Position numbers and translations under genes: made by a program
Assembly (NCBI RefSeq): GCF_025698545.1
Contig: NC_068567.1
Coordinates: 4,898,001 to 4,962,000, forward strand
Reading direction: 5' to 3'
DNA length: 64,000 nt
DNA from: Gossypium raimondii
Lineage: Eukaryota; Streptophyta; Magnoliopsida; Malvales; Malvaceae
The notes under the pieces: model-generated
Told to the model about the DNA's origin: nothing
What the model saw: the letters and a program-made list of their open reading frames with translations, nothing else
The model's database searches: none
In this document: positions 1-11,198 of the stretch, piece by piece
How the letters are laid out: each line of letters opens with the position of its first letter
How positions within the stretch are numbered: the first letter of the stretch is position 1

Positions 1-1063
1 TTAAGGTTAAAACCTTTCCAGAAGTGAATTGTAGTTCAACAGACCCTTTGCCTTTGATTGCTGCGGTGGAAGAATTTCCCATGTATAAGACATTGTCATT
101 TTCACATTGCGGGAACTTTGTAAACATGCTTTTGTCTTTGCACACATGTTTGGTTGCTTCGGTATCAATCCACCATGTACTATCATCTTGTGCCATATTA
201 ATTTCAGATATCATTGCAACGAACTTTTCGTTATTATCAGCCTTAGAAGATGATTTCTTCTTTAGAAATCAACATTCATTCTTGAAATGTCCCGGCTTTC
301 CACAATGATAGCATGAGCCCTTTTGTTTCTTTTTGAACTTAGGTGCTCTATCAGTCTGTTTGAACTTTCTCTTGAATGGTTTAGTAGTCTGTATTTCCTC
401 CGTAACATGCACTTTGGCATTTTTAGAATTTTGGTTCTGATCTTGTTTTCGATATTCTTCTTTAATACAAAGATGATTTGCCAAAGTCTCAAGAGATATT
501 TTCTCTTTCTTATGTTTTAGACTTCTTTTAAAGTCTTTCCAAGATGGAAGAAATTTGTCTATTATGGAGGATACAATAATTATTTCATCCATTTTCATAT
601 CATATTGCTTAAATTGATTCAGCATCTTTTCTATATCACGGAATTGTTCCATAACAAAACAACCATCAACCATTTGATAATTATTAAAACGACTGACAAG
701 AAACTTCTTACTTGTAACATCTTCGGTCATGTATCTTGCCTCCAATTTATCCCATAATTCTTTAGCGGTGACCTCGTTTTGGTAGGTGTCAAACAAACTA
801 TCAGATAAACCATTCAATATGTGGTTCATGCACATGTAGTCAGCATTGTCCCATTTTTATCTTTCTCGGGTTGCAACAACAGATTTGTTTTCATTCTTTT
901 CAGGTCTTGGAGTATCCAAAACATAAGGAATCTTCAAAGTTGATAATAAGAAGTACATCTTTTTCTGCCATCGTCGAAAATTGCCACCATCAAACCGATC
1001 AAGTTTGACAAAGTTGGAAGCCAACTCCCTTAGTGTTCCACTATCTTGTGTTGTGGTAGTCAT
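1..1063 (-). pseudogene. Ty1/copia gag-protease fragment, decayed
   Basis: This is the start of a copia-type polyprotein, running off the left edge. Reading leftward from the ATG at 1061-1063, the frame shows a UBN2-type gag (start MTTTTQDSGT, then RFDGGNFRRW), a zinc knuckle C-x2-C-x4-H-x4-C ending near 269, and the start of an aspartic protease (WWIDTEATKHVC near 130-175). One reading frame links the whole stretch, but it is broken by an in-frame TAA at about 854-856 and a TGA right after the zinc knuckle. The protease motif, normally D-S/T-G-A, reads D-T-E-A here, a Gly to Glu change compatible with one G-to-A transition. Integrase, reverse transcriptase and RNase H would lie outside the window. 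The element cannot be autonomous; its family assignment is secure, the lineage is not. Confidence 0.9.
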
Positions 1064-1690
1064 AATGAAATATAACCTTAAATTGTTAGTACAAAACTCC
1101 GATGAGGAAAATCTCGAACACACAAACGGAACTTGAACAGAAAAAGAAGAAATAGGACAAGGCTCCAAGGCGTGTATCAAGCCACTACATTTAAGGTTAT
1201 ATTCACCCCCACCTATCTTCGGTGTGCAAATGAGTTCCAAGCAAATTAACCTCGAGGATACAATGAAGCCAATGACTATTTGCGTTTTGCACTGACGAGA
1301 ATAGTCCACTACGCATTGAGCAATGTATAACAAAAACTCAATTTCTACAAAGAATTTCCGCAATAATACTTTATAGAATAATCTAATAATATTAGAAAAT
1401 GAAGGAAGGAAAGAAATAATATTTAGAATTTGTTGGTATGTTTTCCAAATGAAATTTCATTCCTATTTATAGGAATTTTCATGTCTCTTTATAGAGACAT
1501 CTTTCATCAAACAGATGTCTTTCTCGAATAATAATGTCTTTAAAATAAACCCATAATTATTCATTTAATATTATAACTATTCAAATAATATTATTTAAAT
1601 AGTTATAATTCTTTTTCAAAAAATCAAATAATATAATCTTTTGATTAATTACACCCATTCATTTATAGTTATTGAAACACCTAAGTAATC
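1064..1690 (-). mobile_element. Probable 5' LTR and leader of the copia element
   Basis: This AT-rich stretch lies directly upstream of the gag start on the minus strand. It holds a good plant TATA box, CTATAAATAG at about 1463-1474 on the minus strand, and several inverted repeats, including a 38 bp near-perfect palindrome at 1571-1608 (one mismatch). I could not find a convincing primer binding site or TG/CA ends, and the second LTR is outside the window, so the boundaries are estimates. Confidence 0.45.
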
Positions 1691-1699
1691 AATTAAAAA

Positions 1700-3982
1700 A
1701 ATTTGATATTCAAAAGTTAGAATTCGGTTAATATAATATATGGATAAAATGAACGTAACGTGGATTTGGCCCTCAAGGAACAAATGGTCAACATTCATGG
1801 TTTCTTGATTTCAAACACTTAGGTAATGGCTATTTCCACCAACAAAATCTCCATGCACGAAACGACAACAAGATCTCTTTCAACATGTCGGTTTTCTTTA
1901 AGTAAATAAAATAAAAAAGAAATCGGTTATTTTCTTCTCGTGCTTTTTCTTATCATTTCCATATGGGTGAAATGAATTCACCCTACATACTTAAATTATG
2001 ATTCAATTCTTTTTAATTCATACGAAAATTTTAAAAATATATATTCTAAATTTAAAAATTTACTAATTAAATTTTAACTATAAATTTAAACGTGTTTAAA
2101 CATATTTCTTTTCTCATTTAAAGGTTTGAAAGATTAAAATAGGTGCAAATATTTTATAATATTTTAAAAATAACTTAGCCTACAAGTGGAATCATACGAG
2201 TGAGTGCTCAACACTTCATTCCAAAAGCAGCCGTAAAAAAAAAAGGACTAGAAACATATGGTCAAAGCTACCCACTTGTGAATGCTTTTAATCTTTCTTT
2301 TCTAATTAAAGTTAAAACTTTGAAAAACGAAAAAAAACAAAAGGTTCTTCATCACTTTTGAACGTATGAAAGCAAGAAATGGATGCCTAGGTATGTATGT
2401 CGGTGTTAATATATATAAAGTAATTTATGAATTTGAATCTCAAATTTAATAATTCTTGTATTTATTTTATTTGAGTAAATAATACGTGGAGAAGTTACAA
2501 TCATATTTCATAATTACGTGTATATATTATTGAATAATTAATTAAAATCCCAATATAAATACTAAATTTACTTATAATGAGGCTAGAATTTGAAACTTTA
2601 AAGTTCTACAACATCTTTTAAGTTTTTAAACTTAGTAATTAGGTAGGTTTTGGTATTTGTAATTTTTTTTCTAATTTACTTTGATATTTAAATTTAACAA
2701 TTAGGGGACTAAAAGTTATATTAACCAATTGAATACACTAGAAAACGTGAGCTAAAAACAAGGGTATTGAGCAGGTAAAATTATCTTTAGGTATTGAAAA
2801 TAGGGAAGGGAACAAAACACAGTGAAGGGAAGTCAACTTTGAATGCTGGTTTCGAAGATTTGACATTTTAAGCTACATAATTCCTGCAGCTTACATCGTC
2901 ACCAATCATAATTTAAACCTCTAACTATGTAATAAGCTGCAAATTTTCCACTTCTCAAACAGCTGGTGGGGGCAGTGGGGGCCTTGCATTGATAAGGTTA
3001 GGTAACCACATAATAGCAATTGAAAGTTTACGAAGTTGTACTACAGAAAATTAATTAAAATGTTACATAAAGTATAATATCATGCATATAAAAGGTTTTA
3101 AAAAATATGTTAAGAGGTCAAATTTTATATAATAATAAATTCATATTTGAGACATTATGACATATATTTTAAGAATAATGCAATTTTTATTTTTGAAAAA
3201 AAATCATTTTTTTTATTGCTTAACTTTGTCTTTACTTGTCTGGCAAAACTAAAGGAGAATAAAATTAGTCAGATAACAATAAATTTGAAAAACATTCACA
3301 GAGATAAAATTGCATAGTTTTCTAGCAAATTTTCCTTAACGTGATGCATTTTTTTCCCACCTTTTTTGTTCATATGAAGGACATTGTAATTAGCATTTTT
3401 GGGGACTATATTGAATTTGGCATCATCTATGTTATTCGGATTTTATTGTTATTGTTTGATAAGAGTATGCTTCAAATATAGGTATATTAATTTTTCTTTT
3501 TTTAAGTTTGAGAATCGTTGAAGCATCATTTCTCGTAACCATATCTAAATATATGTCACAAGAAGTGTCAAACATGCATAAAACATGAAGGGTCGGAATA
3601 ATTTTCATCACGGAATAATATTCATCATTGCCTTAGATTTATTTGTGTAATGTTAGGTCAACATAATTGCCATCATTCCTCCATGCATGTAGTGGAACTT
3701 AAGTAACGTTGTGTTGATCTGGGCCTATTTTGGATGAACAAAAGGCATGCACATGCATGAGAATCCAAGAATGTCTATGATAAGTAATCCCGCAGTTGTC
3801 AGTTGGAATATTTGTGTTGAAAGATATTGCTCATTGAGAAATAAGAAGACATAAAATAGGCATTCCAATGAGTACTGCCATAAGCACTCTCGCTAGTAAA
3901 AGAAAACATTAATACATAACATACAAGAAAACAGAACATGAGTATTAAGCAGCTCTTATTGCATGGATACTAATTTATCTAT
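1700..3982. other. Downstream flank of PRP cassette A, non-coding
   Basis: No gene is visible. The stretch is the 3' flank of the PRP gene at 4035-4757 and is recognisably homologous to pieces of cassette B and to the flank of the second PRP gene (cassette C). Shared landmarks are the CAAATCTCCATGCAC stretch near 1845 (also near 37910), the gagtgagtgc stretch near 2200 (also near 14605), and the block with tggtgggg and ccttgcat near 2965-2990 (also near 21070 and 38880). Confidence 0.7.
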
Positions 3983-4034
3983 TTAGCTAGTCATAACAGC
4001 TCGGTTCTTGGGATTGCTAGCCGATGGAATCTCT

Positions 4035-4757
4035 CTATTGAGGCTTCCCCAATGGAGGGTGTCCTGGATAGTGACCATACGGTGGTTTCTTGGGAGACTC
4101 ATGTACTGGTGGTTTAGGTTCGGGCTTCTCTTTCTTTGGTGGCGTGTAAACCGGTGGCTTTGGTGGCTTAGGCTCATACACTGGTGGTTTCTTTGGAGGC
4201 TTATAAGCCGGTGGCTTCTCCTTCTTTGGTGGTCCATACACTGGTGGTTTGGGCTCAGGCTGCTCTTTCTTTGGTGGTGTATAAACTGGTGGCTTAGGCT
4301 CAGGCTTTTCCTTCTTTGGGGGTTCATATACTGGTGGTTTGGGCTCAGGCTTCTCTTTCTTTGGTGGTGTATAAACTGGTGGCTTAGGTTCAGGCTTTTC
4401 CTTCTTTGGAGGTTCATATACTGGTGGTTTGGGCTCAGGCTTCTCTTTCTTTGGTGGTGTATAAACTGGTGGCTTAGGCTCAGGCTTTTCCTTCTTTGGA
4501 GGTTCATATACTGGTGGTTTGGGTTCAGGCTTCTCTTTCTTTGGAGGTGTATAAACTGGTGGCTTAGGCTCAGGCTTTTCCTTCTTTGGTGGTTCATAGA
4601 CAGGGGGCTTATGTTCATAAGGTGGGGGTTTCACCTTAGGAGGTTTATAAACAGGAGTAGGGGGCTTCCCATAGTTGGGAGACTCATAGGTACCAAAAGA
4701 GGGAGTGGCGAGAGCCACAACTCCAAGTAGCAATATTAGCAAGTGTGTGGTAGACAT
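4035..4757 (-). CDS. Proline-rich cell-wall protein, copy A (240 aa)
   Basis: The protein has an N-terminal signal peptide (hydrophobic LLILLLGVVALA near residues 6-17, likely cleavage after SFG around residue 22). The mature chain is almost entirely a 15-residue repeat of the type PPVYxPPKKEKPEPK. Position five alternates E and T, so the real period is a 30-residue dimer; about eight full 15-mers are present, followed by degenerate units and a YGHYPGHPP tail. Such repetitive, Lys- and Tyr-rich proline proteins are secreted, partly hydroxylated and cross-linked in the wall; function here is inferred from this family. The gene has no intron. A TATA box (TATAAAAAGGG, minus strand 4796-4806) sits about 40 bp upstream of the ATG, so the leader is short. 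A paralogue lies at 39845-40447. The codon make-up also leaves other frames of both strands open. Confidence 0.93.
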   Translation of the reverse strand: MSTTHLLILLLGVVALATPSFGTYESPNYGKPPTPVYKPPKVKPPPYEHKPPVYEPPKKEKPEPKPPVYTPPKKEKPEPKPPVYEPPKKEKPEPKPPVYTPPKKEKPEPKPPVYEPPKKEKPEPKPPVYTPPKKEKPEPKPPVYEPPKKEKPEPKPPVYTPPKKEQPEPKPPVYGPPKKEKPPAYKPPKKPPVYEPKPPKPPVYTPPKKEKPEPKPPVHESPKKPPYGHYPGHPPLGKPQ

Positions 4758-5000
4758 TATTGAAGTGTTTGCTTTCCATGGTGCTATAAGATGAGCCCTT
4801 TTTATAGTGGCAAAGGAGCCTTACTGTTAGCCTAATTGACAAACAATTTTATTGTTTTCAAACCTTTGGAATAGTCAGCTAGATGGTAATTAATCTTTTA
4901 AATGGTTCATAAATGAAATAGGGTCCATTTAGGTCCCCACTTAGTTGAAATTTTGGACTATGGATACACAAGTCTCTGTCATGATTGAATAAAATTATAC
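4758..5000 (-). promoter_or_regulatory. Proximal promoter of PRP copy A, conserved with copy C
   Basis: The TATA box reads TATAAAAAGGG at 4796-4806 (minus strand). About 230 bp upstream of the ATG match the promoter of copy C (40448-40665) closely, including the block around the TATA box and the stretch near 4910-4945 with aaatgaaatagggtcc. Similarity drops beyond about 5000, which marks the probable end of the conserved proximal promoter. Confidence 0.6.
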
Positions 5001-5762
5001 GAGTGTTGCCGTACAGATCGTAGTGAAATAACAAAATATCAAATGCATAAAATCAATCTAGTTATCATAAAATACTTAATTAATTATTTTATTTTGGAAT
5101 TATATTTTTTCAATTTAGTATTTAGGCATATTTTTATCTATTTTAGCAATATGTTACATTTTTATTATCAATATTTTATCTTAAGATAAATTGAAGCGAA
5201 AATAATAATCTAAGTATCAATTTGGAATAAAAAAAAAAACAAATCTCTTTAAAAAGAGTCAGAGCTTTGAATTTTTAGATGTGAAGATAAGGTTTTTCTC
5301 TTGAAAAATATGAACGACGGAAAGATAGGAGTGAAGGGACGTGAACTTACTCTTCAAAATAGCATAGGGTAATTGGCTAATTGATCCTTGGGCTAATTCA
5401 ATATAAAATCTTCTAACTTCATCCCTTGTCATTTTAGTCCCTCAACCTTTTTATAGGTATCTTTGTATCTTTTATTTATTTTTTAATATTCTTCATTTCC
5501 GTTTTATGGTCCAAGTTCAAGGTTTGTGATTGCCCCTTCCAATAATGTGGTTTCCAAGATTCGAACTTGAGTCCTTCCCTTAGAAAAACAATTTATCTTA
5601 CAATTGCACCCAACTACTTGTTAATTCATATATTTTATTTATTGACCTTCAATCATCATAGATTACAAATAAATAAATAAGAAAATTAAAATACTTTATA
5701 TATCCTTTAGATACAACAAAAACTTGGAGGTTTTGAAATTTATATGAAGAACCATATTATCA
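5001..5762. other. Intergenic, AT-rich; possible SINE piece
   Basis: No gene is visible. On the minus strand around 5548-5622 there is a tRNA-like stretch: a box A-like part (AGTTGGGTGCAATTG) and a box B-like part (AAGTTCGAATCTTGG). This is compatible with a degenerate tRNA-derived SINE, but no clear ends or target duplication are seen. Confidence 0.35.
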
Positions 5763-6932
5763 AGGATTTACATCAATTATATTATTTTCTTATTTCTTCA
5801 TATCATTTCAATACGAATGAATTCACACTCCATACTTAAATTCGGATTTAATTCTATTTAATCCATATAAGTCTATATAAAAGTAAATCCTTTGTTTACA
5901 CATGCACCACCATGGTGCTTTCCTTTTCTTTTCTTTTTTTTTTTTTTTTTTTTGCATTTTAAAAATGTTAAATTTTAATTTTGACCTCTCTATTATGTCT
6001 AAATTAGGATTTACATCAATTATATTATTTTCTTATTTCTTCTTATCATTTCAATACGAATGAATTCACACTCCATACTTAAATTCGGATTTAATTCTAT
6101 TTAATCCATATAAGTCTATATAAAAGTAAGTCCTTTGTTTACATGCACCACCATGGTGCTTTCCTTTTCTTTTCTTTTTTTTTTTTTTTTGCATTTTAAA
6201 AATGTTAAATTTTAATTTTGACCTCTCTATTATGTCTAAATTAGGATTTACATCAATTATATTATTTTCTTATTTCTTCTTATCATTTCAATACGAATGA
6301 ATTCACACTCCATACTTAAATTGGATTTAATTCTATTTAATCCATATAAGTCTATATAAAAGTAAGTCCTTTGTTTACACATGCACCACCATGGTGCTTT
6401 CCTTTTCTTTTCTTTTTTTTTTTTTTTTTTGCATTTTAAAAATGTTAAATTTTAATTTTGACCTCTCTATTATGTCTAAATTAGGATTTACATCAATTAT
6501 ATTATTTTCTTATTTCTTCTTATCATTTGAATGAATTCACACTCCATACTTAAATTGGATTTAATTCTATTTAATCCATATAAGTCTATATAAAAGTAAG
6601 TCCTTTGTTTACACATGCACCACCATGGTGCTTTTCTTTTTTTTTTTTTTTTTTGCATTTTAAAAATGTTAAATTTTAATTTTGACCTCTCTATTATGTC
6701 TAAATTAGGATTTACATCAATTATATTATTTTCTTATTTCTTCTTATCATTTGAATGAATTCACACTCCATACTTAAATTCGGATTTAATTCTATTTAAT
6801 CCATATAAGTCTATATAAAAGTAAGTCCTTTGTTTACACATGCACCACCATGGTGCTTTCCTTTTCTTTTTCTTTTTTTTGCATTTTAAAAATGTTAAAT
6901 TTTAATTTTGACCTCTCTATTATGTCTAAATT
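5763..6932. repeat. Five tandem copies of a 224-243 bp unit
   Basis: Units start with aggatttacatcaatt at about 5763, 6006, 6243, 6483 and 6707, and the array ends near 6932. Copies are nearly identical apart from the length of a poly-T tract and a small deletion (ATACGA missing in the last two). Each contains CACCATGGTG, a 10 bp palindrome, next to the T tract. Part of the unit resembles sequence in the PRP cassette flank (near 1935-2010), and its last part continues directly into the cassette B flank, so the array probably arose from the A/B junction. Confidence 0.92.
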
Positions 6933-7183
6933 AGGATTTAGCCTCTATACTTTAATTTCTAATGTAAATTTATCTTTATCTTTTTATAATGATATCAATT
7001 AGTACAAATAGTTAATATCGCTAACTTTTCAATTAAAATGTGGCTTAGAGATGAATATGTGGCTTTCCATTTATTTTTCGAGTTTGTCTTGCTTTTTTTT
7101 CTGGCATTAATGATATTAATTAATCATATACGGTGTTGAAACTTGAGATTCAATATGTATATATATTAATTAATGACATAATT
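6933..7183. other. PRP cassette B flank, first piece
   Basis: Non-coding sequence homologous to 37030-37256 in cassette C (for example the stretch aacttgagatt followed by gacataattt). It ends exactly where the element at 7184 begins and resumes at 14142. Confidence 0.65.
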
Positions 7184-7696
7184 TGTAACGCCTCAAATCC
7201 GGCCTAGGAGATATGGCTGTATCTGGTGTGTCACATTGAAGTGTTTTTCGAAAACCATGTTTTCATTGAAAACTCTTCTTGAAATTTCAAACTTCTTGCC
7301 ATTTCAAACTTGTACAAAACCTTAGTTTGCGTTTGCTTATTTTCAATCGAGGTTTATTAAAGAAACGTTGTTACCTTCAAAACCTTATTGTTGCGGAAGC
7401 TTAATTTAAAACAAATGATTTGCGAAAACGTGTTATTTAAAATTTGAGTTGCGGAAACGTAGCGTTTGAAAATAGTTATTGTTTTGGAAAATCGGAATCT
7501 CCTTCTAGCAGATAAGAATCACAATCAATAAAATCTCGAATTTAAAATCCAGAATTTTAAAGGCCTTGTTACAACCAGAATCAAAATCAAAGTGCTTTAG
7601 TAAATGAGCAAAACAGAATAAAACTTGTGCAGTTGTGTGGCCCTCTCCGAGTCCCTCGCAGCTCTGAACCGTCTAACGCTGAGGATTACCTGAAAG

Positions 7697-10600
7697 TAGG
7701 GGTGAGCAAAACTCGATTCGACTCGAAAAAATAAAAAAAAATCGAATTTCGAGTTAAACGAATCAAGTTATTCGAGTTAATCGAGTTATTCGAATCAACT
7801 CGAATTTTTTTTTTCGAATTTCGAGTTCGAATTGAGTTGAGTTTTCGAATTCGAATAACTCGAATAACTCGAATAATTCGAATAATTCGAATATCAAACT
7901 ATAATAATTTACATTTTTACCCCAAAACTCCCAAACCTTTTTACTTTTCCCTCAAAACTTTTACTCCTTCCTACTTTCCCCCCAAAACTTTTATTCCCCT
8001 CCCAACCCCCTAATCTACCCAAAATCCATTTCCCACCAAAATTTTACTCTCCCATTTATTTTTTCTCAAAATTTTACTCCCAAAAACCCTCAAAACATTT
8101 TATTTTCCCCCAAAATTTTTACTTCCTCTCACTTTTCCCCTAAAACTTTTATTCCCTTCCCATCCCACCTCCCATCTATCCCAAACCCTCCCCCCTCCAA
8201 TTTTTTTTAATATTTTCCCTCCAAACTATTTACTTTCTCTCAAAATTTTATTCTCCAAAACTTTTTATTTTTCCCCTAAACTTTTACTTCTCACCCTTTA
8301 CTCTCAAATAAAAAATCAAAATTATCCAAAAAAAATCACTAAACATAAATAGTAATAATTTTATTTATATCTACTATTTATATTATTAAATTAAATTTCA
8401 AATTTTATATTATTTATATTATTAAATTGTTTAGTCATATTGAATATTTATATTAAAATTGAATTATTAATTATGCCATAAAATATTCGTGTTAAAATTT
8501 TATATTGGTATCAATTTCACATTTTTTAAAATAACTTTTATTAAAAATCATATTTTTACATTTAATATATTTTTTAATTCTAAAACACATAGTGACAAGA
8601 ATCAAGATAATTGAAACAACTAAGCAAGCAAAGAAGCTAATCAATATATAAAAAATTAATAAATAAATTATGAAGTGATGAAAGTTAATAAAAATTTTGA
8701 TTAAGGTGGACAAATTTTATTACGATGGGTGACAATGGTTACTGTCGAAACCATTTTTTTGAAAACAAAAATAAGTTATCGACTTTGAAAATAAAAATTG
8801 GAGTCGCCACCGATCCTTGATTGAGGTGTGATCGGCTCACCTTAAAAACAATTTTGGCCTGCGAAATTTGAGAAAACAGGTTCGGGAGTCAGTTACGCAC
8901 GAGGAAGGGTTAGCACCCTCGTAACGCCCAAAAATAGGTACCAAATTGATTATTTAATGTCTTGATGTCGAAAATTTGAAAAGATTTTAAATAGAAATTT
9001 TTAACCCGTGAATGGATCTAAAATGATAAAACATTCTCATTTCAAAGAAATAAAACACCACACCCAGTAAGTTAGGGCACAATATTTTATATCTTCAAAA
9101 TACCGAATATTACTTTTTGTTTTAGAAATTCTTATTTCGAGATAACGAAATGTCACGACCCGAGAATAAGGTTTTATTTGAAAATTGCAAATTTATTGTA
9201 AAATAAATACTTAGCTCGTTAAATTCATCGAAAAAATGATCACGATCCAGTAAGTTAGGACACGATCTTTCTCGAGAACCATGATTGCTAAATATTTAAA
9301 AATTTAAAAAAAACGATTTTAATGCTTTGACGAAGCAAAAATAGATTTTTCTTTAAAAGTATGATAAAACGCTAATGCGTAACATGAAATCATTACTCTA
9401 ATTTAAAATATACCTATATATGTATACAAAATTATAAAAGAACATAATCATAAAATATAATGAGTTGTCATAAAAATAAAAACGTAAGCATAATATATTA
9501 ATAATTATGAAAATATAGGTATATATGTATATATAAAAATATATGAAAAATATATTTATAAAAGTTTTGAATAATATATGTATATGCATATATGTAAAAA
9601 ATATATATTTTAATTTCTTTTAAAAAAATGAAAAACGATGTGAAAATCATAAAATGTAAGTATATGTACGTATGCATATAAAACTAAGAAAAGTAAAGTA
9701 ATAATGAAGTATATGATTTGTACATATTATAAAAATGTATAAACATATGAATTATAAAACATGAAAACATAAATAATTATAAAAATATGAATGTATATAA
9801 TATATATAAACTATATATATATAAAAAATATGGTAATAAAATATATACGCACTATATATATATATATATTTAAAACATTTAGAAATAAAAAATATACACA
9901 TATATTATAAAGTACACATGCGTGTATATATGTAAGTATAATAAATATAAAAATAATAGTAATAATAAAAATAATAATAACTATATTAATAAAATAAACT
10001 AAAAAACTTAAAATGAAAGATTATGGATTAAATTGAAAATAATTGAAGTTTCAGGGGCAAATCTGAAATAAACAAAACACCAATGGATCAAATGGAACAT
10101 GCAGTTAACAGTGGAGGACCGAAAGTGAAATTAATCCCTCCGTCCAAAACTCCACGCAGCAATGGATTAAAATAAAACAAATTCAACATTTCATGGCAAA
10201 ATTTGAAAACAAACCACAATGATTTTGAAATGATGGGATAAAATGAAGGATTAAAAACGCAAATAACCCATCAGTGTTTAAAACCCTTTTCATCTCCAAT
10301 TAAAAGTCTACTCTGCAGCAGCAATAGGTGCAAAATTGCTTCATCTTCCTTTTTCTTTTTTAAAACAACAGAGGGAAGAAAGGGGGATCTGCTAGGCCTT
10401 CTTTAAAGCCTTAACTATCGCCACGCCAGCCGTTCAAGCTTTCACCACGAACCGATTCGTAAGTTTCGTCCTTTTCTTTTTGCTTTTCTTTTGCACCAAA
10501 AATAGAGAAGCAAAGAAAAAAAAAGTAGATAAATAAATAAAGCACAAAGAAAATTACCTTCAAAAATTGTTTTGATTCTTTGTTTGTATTTCAGTATTTT

Positions 10601-11190
10601 TCCAATACAAGATTTTCTCTTTTTAGTACAAAATTTTTCTAACCAAGTTACGTAAAATCATTGGCCTTTATATAGCCCTCCCTAAATCCTTTTACAACTG
10701 TTTTTTGTGTGTATATCCTATTAGTGTTGTCTGTGGCTTACATATGTGTGGCGTTGCCAGCGAGTGGGACGTGCAGTCAAGATGTGGGACAGCTTTGGGA
10801 GGTCGCGAACGTGGGGCATGCAGCCTTTGGAGGTTGTCATGACGTGGGGTGGCTATCGCTAACTGCTACTTAGGGTTAGGCTAGGGTTAGCACACTTGGG
10901 CCTTATTGGGCCAAATGTAATTGGGTCAGGATTGGCCCAAGTTTTATTGGATTTGATTGGTTAATTTGGGCCCCGGGTTAAAATTGGCTATTACAGTTAC
11001 AAGGATCCAAAATTATTTTTTAAAATTTAACTCGAACAAATATATTCGATTCGATTCGATTCGAATTCCATCTCACTCGACTCGATTCGAGAAAACTTCA
11101 AATAAAGTTAGGATGATAAAATGAGATTCGAAAACTCGATTAACTCAAAAATTTCCGATTCAATTCGATTCGATCGAATGCTCACCCCTA
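7697..11190. mobile_element. hAT-like element with 8 bp target duplication
   Basis: The ends are inverted: TAGGGGTGAGC at the left and GCTCACCCCTA at the right, followed inward by strings of TCGA-rich sequence. The 8 bp repeat cctgaaag flanks it at 7689-7696 and 11191-11198. This is the layout of hAT transposons. No transposase is visible: the body is a C/T-rich low-complexity stretch (about 7910-8340), AT-rich sequence and a nested solo LTR. Without that LTR it is about 1.24 kb, so it is non-autonomous. Confidence 0.85.
8743..10995 (-). mobile_element. Solo LTR, Tat/Ogre-like, inside the hAT element
   Basis: The left end is TGTCGAAACC and the right end GGCTATTACA, flanked by gttac at 8738-8742 and 10996-11000, a 5 bp target duplication. 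Read on the minus strand it starts TGTAATAG and ends GGTTTCGACA, the same termini as the 5' LTR of the gypsy element at 21222-23842. It also shares the block near 8880-8950 with gaaggg, ttagcaccctcgtaacgcc and ggtacc, present in reverse near 23590-23660. It contains AT-rich microsatellite-like sequence (9400-10000). No internal region remains, so recombination between two LTRs removed it. Confidence 0.9.
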
Positions 11191-11198
11191 CCTGAAAG

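Noticed and set aside
3983-4618. Second minus-strand frame across the PRP gene rich in His, Gln and Ser (also 39769-40305)
   Set aside because: A frame-shifted shadow of the same repeat; lacks a signal peptide and recognisable domain.
4008-4730. Long plus-strand open frame across the PRP gene, rich in Trp and Leu (also 39848-40417)
   Set aside because: It is the antisense of the proline-rich repeat. The proline codons give Trp/Gly codons on the other strand and few stops. No start context or family match.
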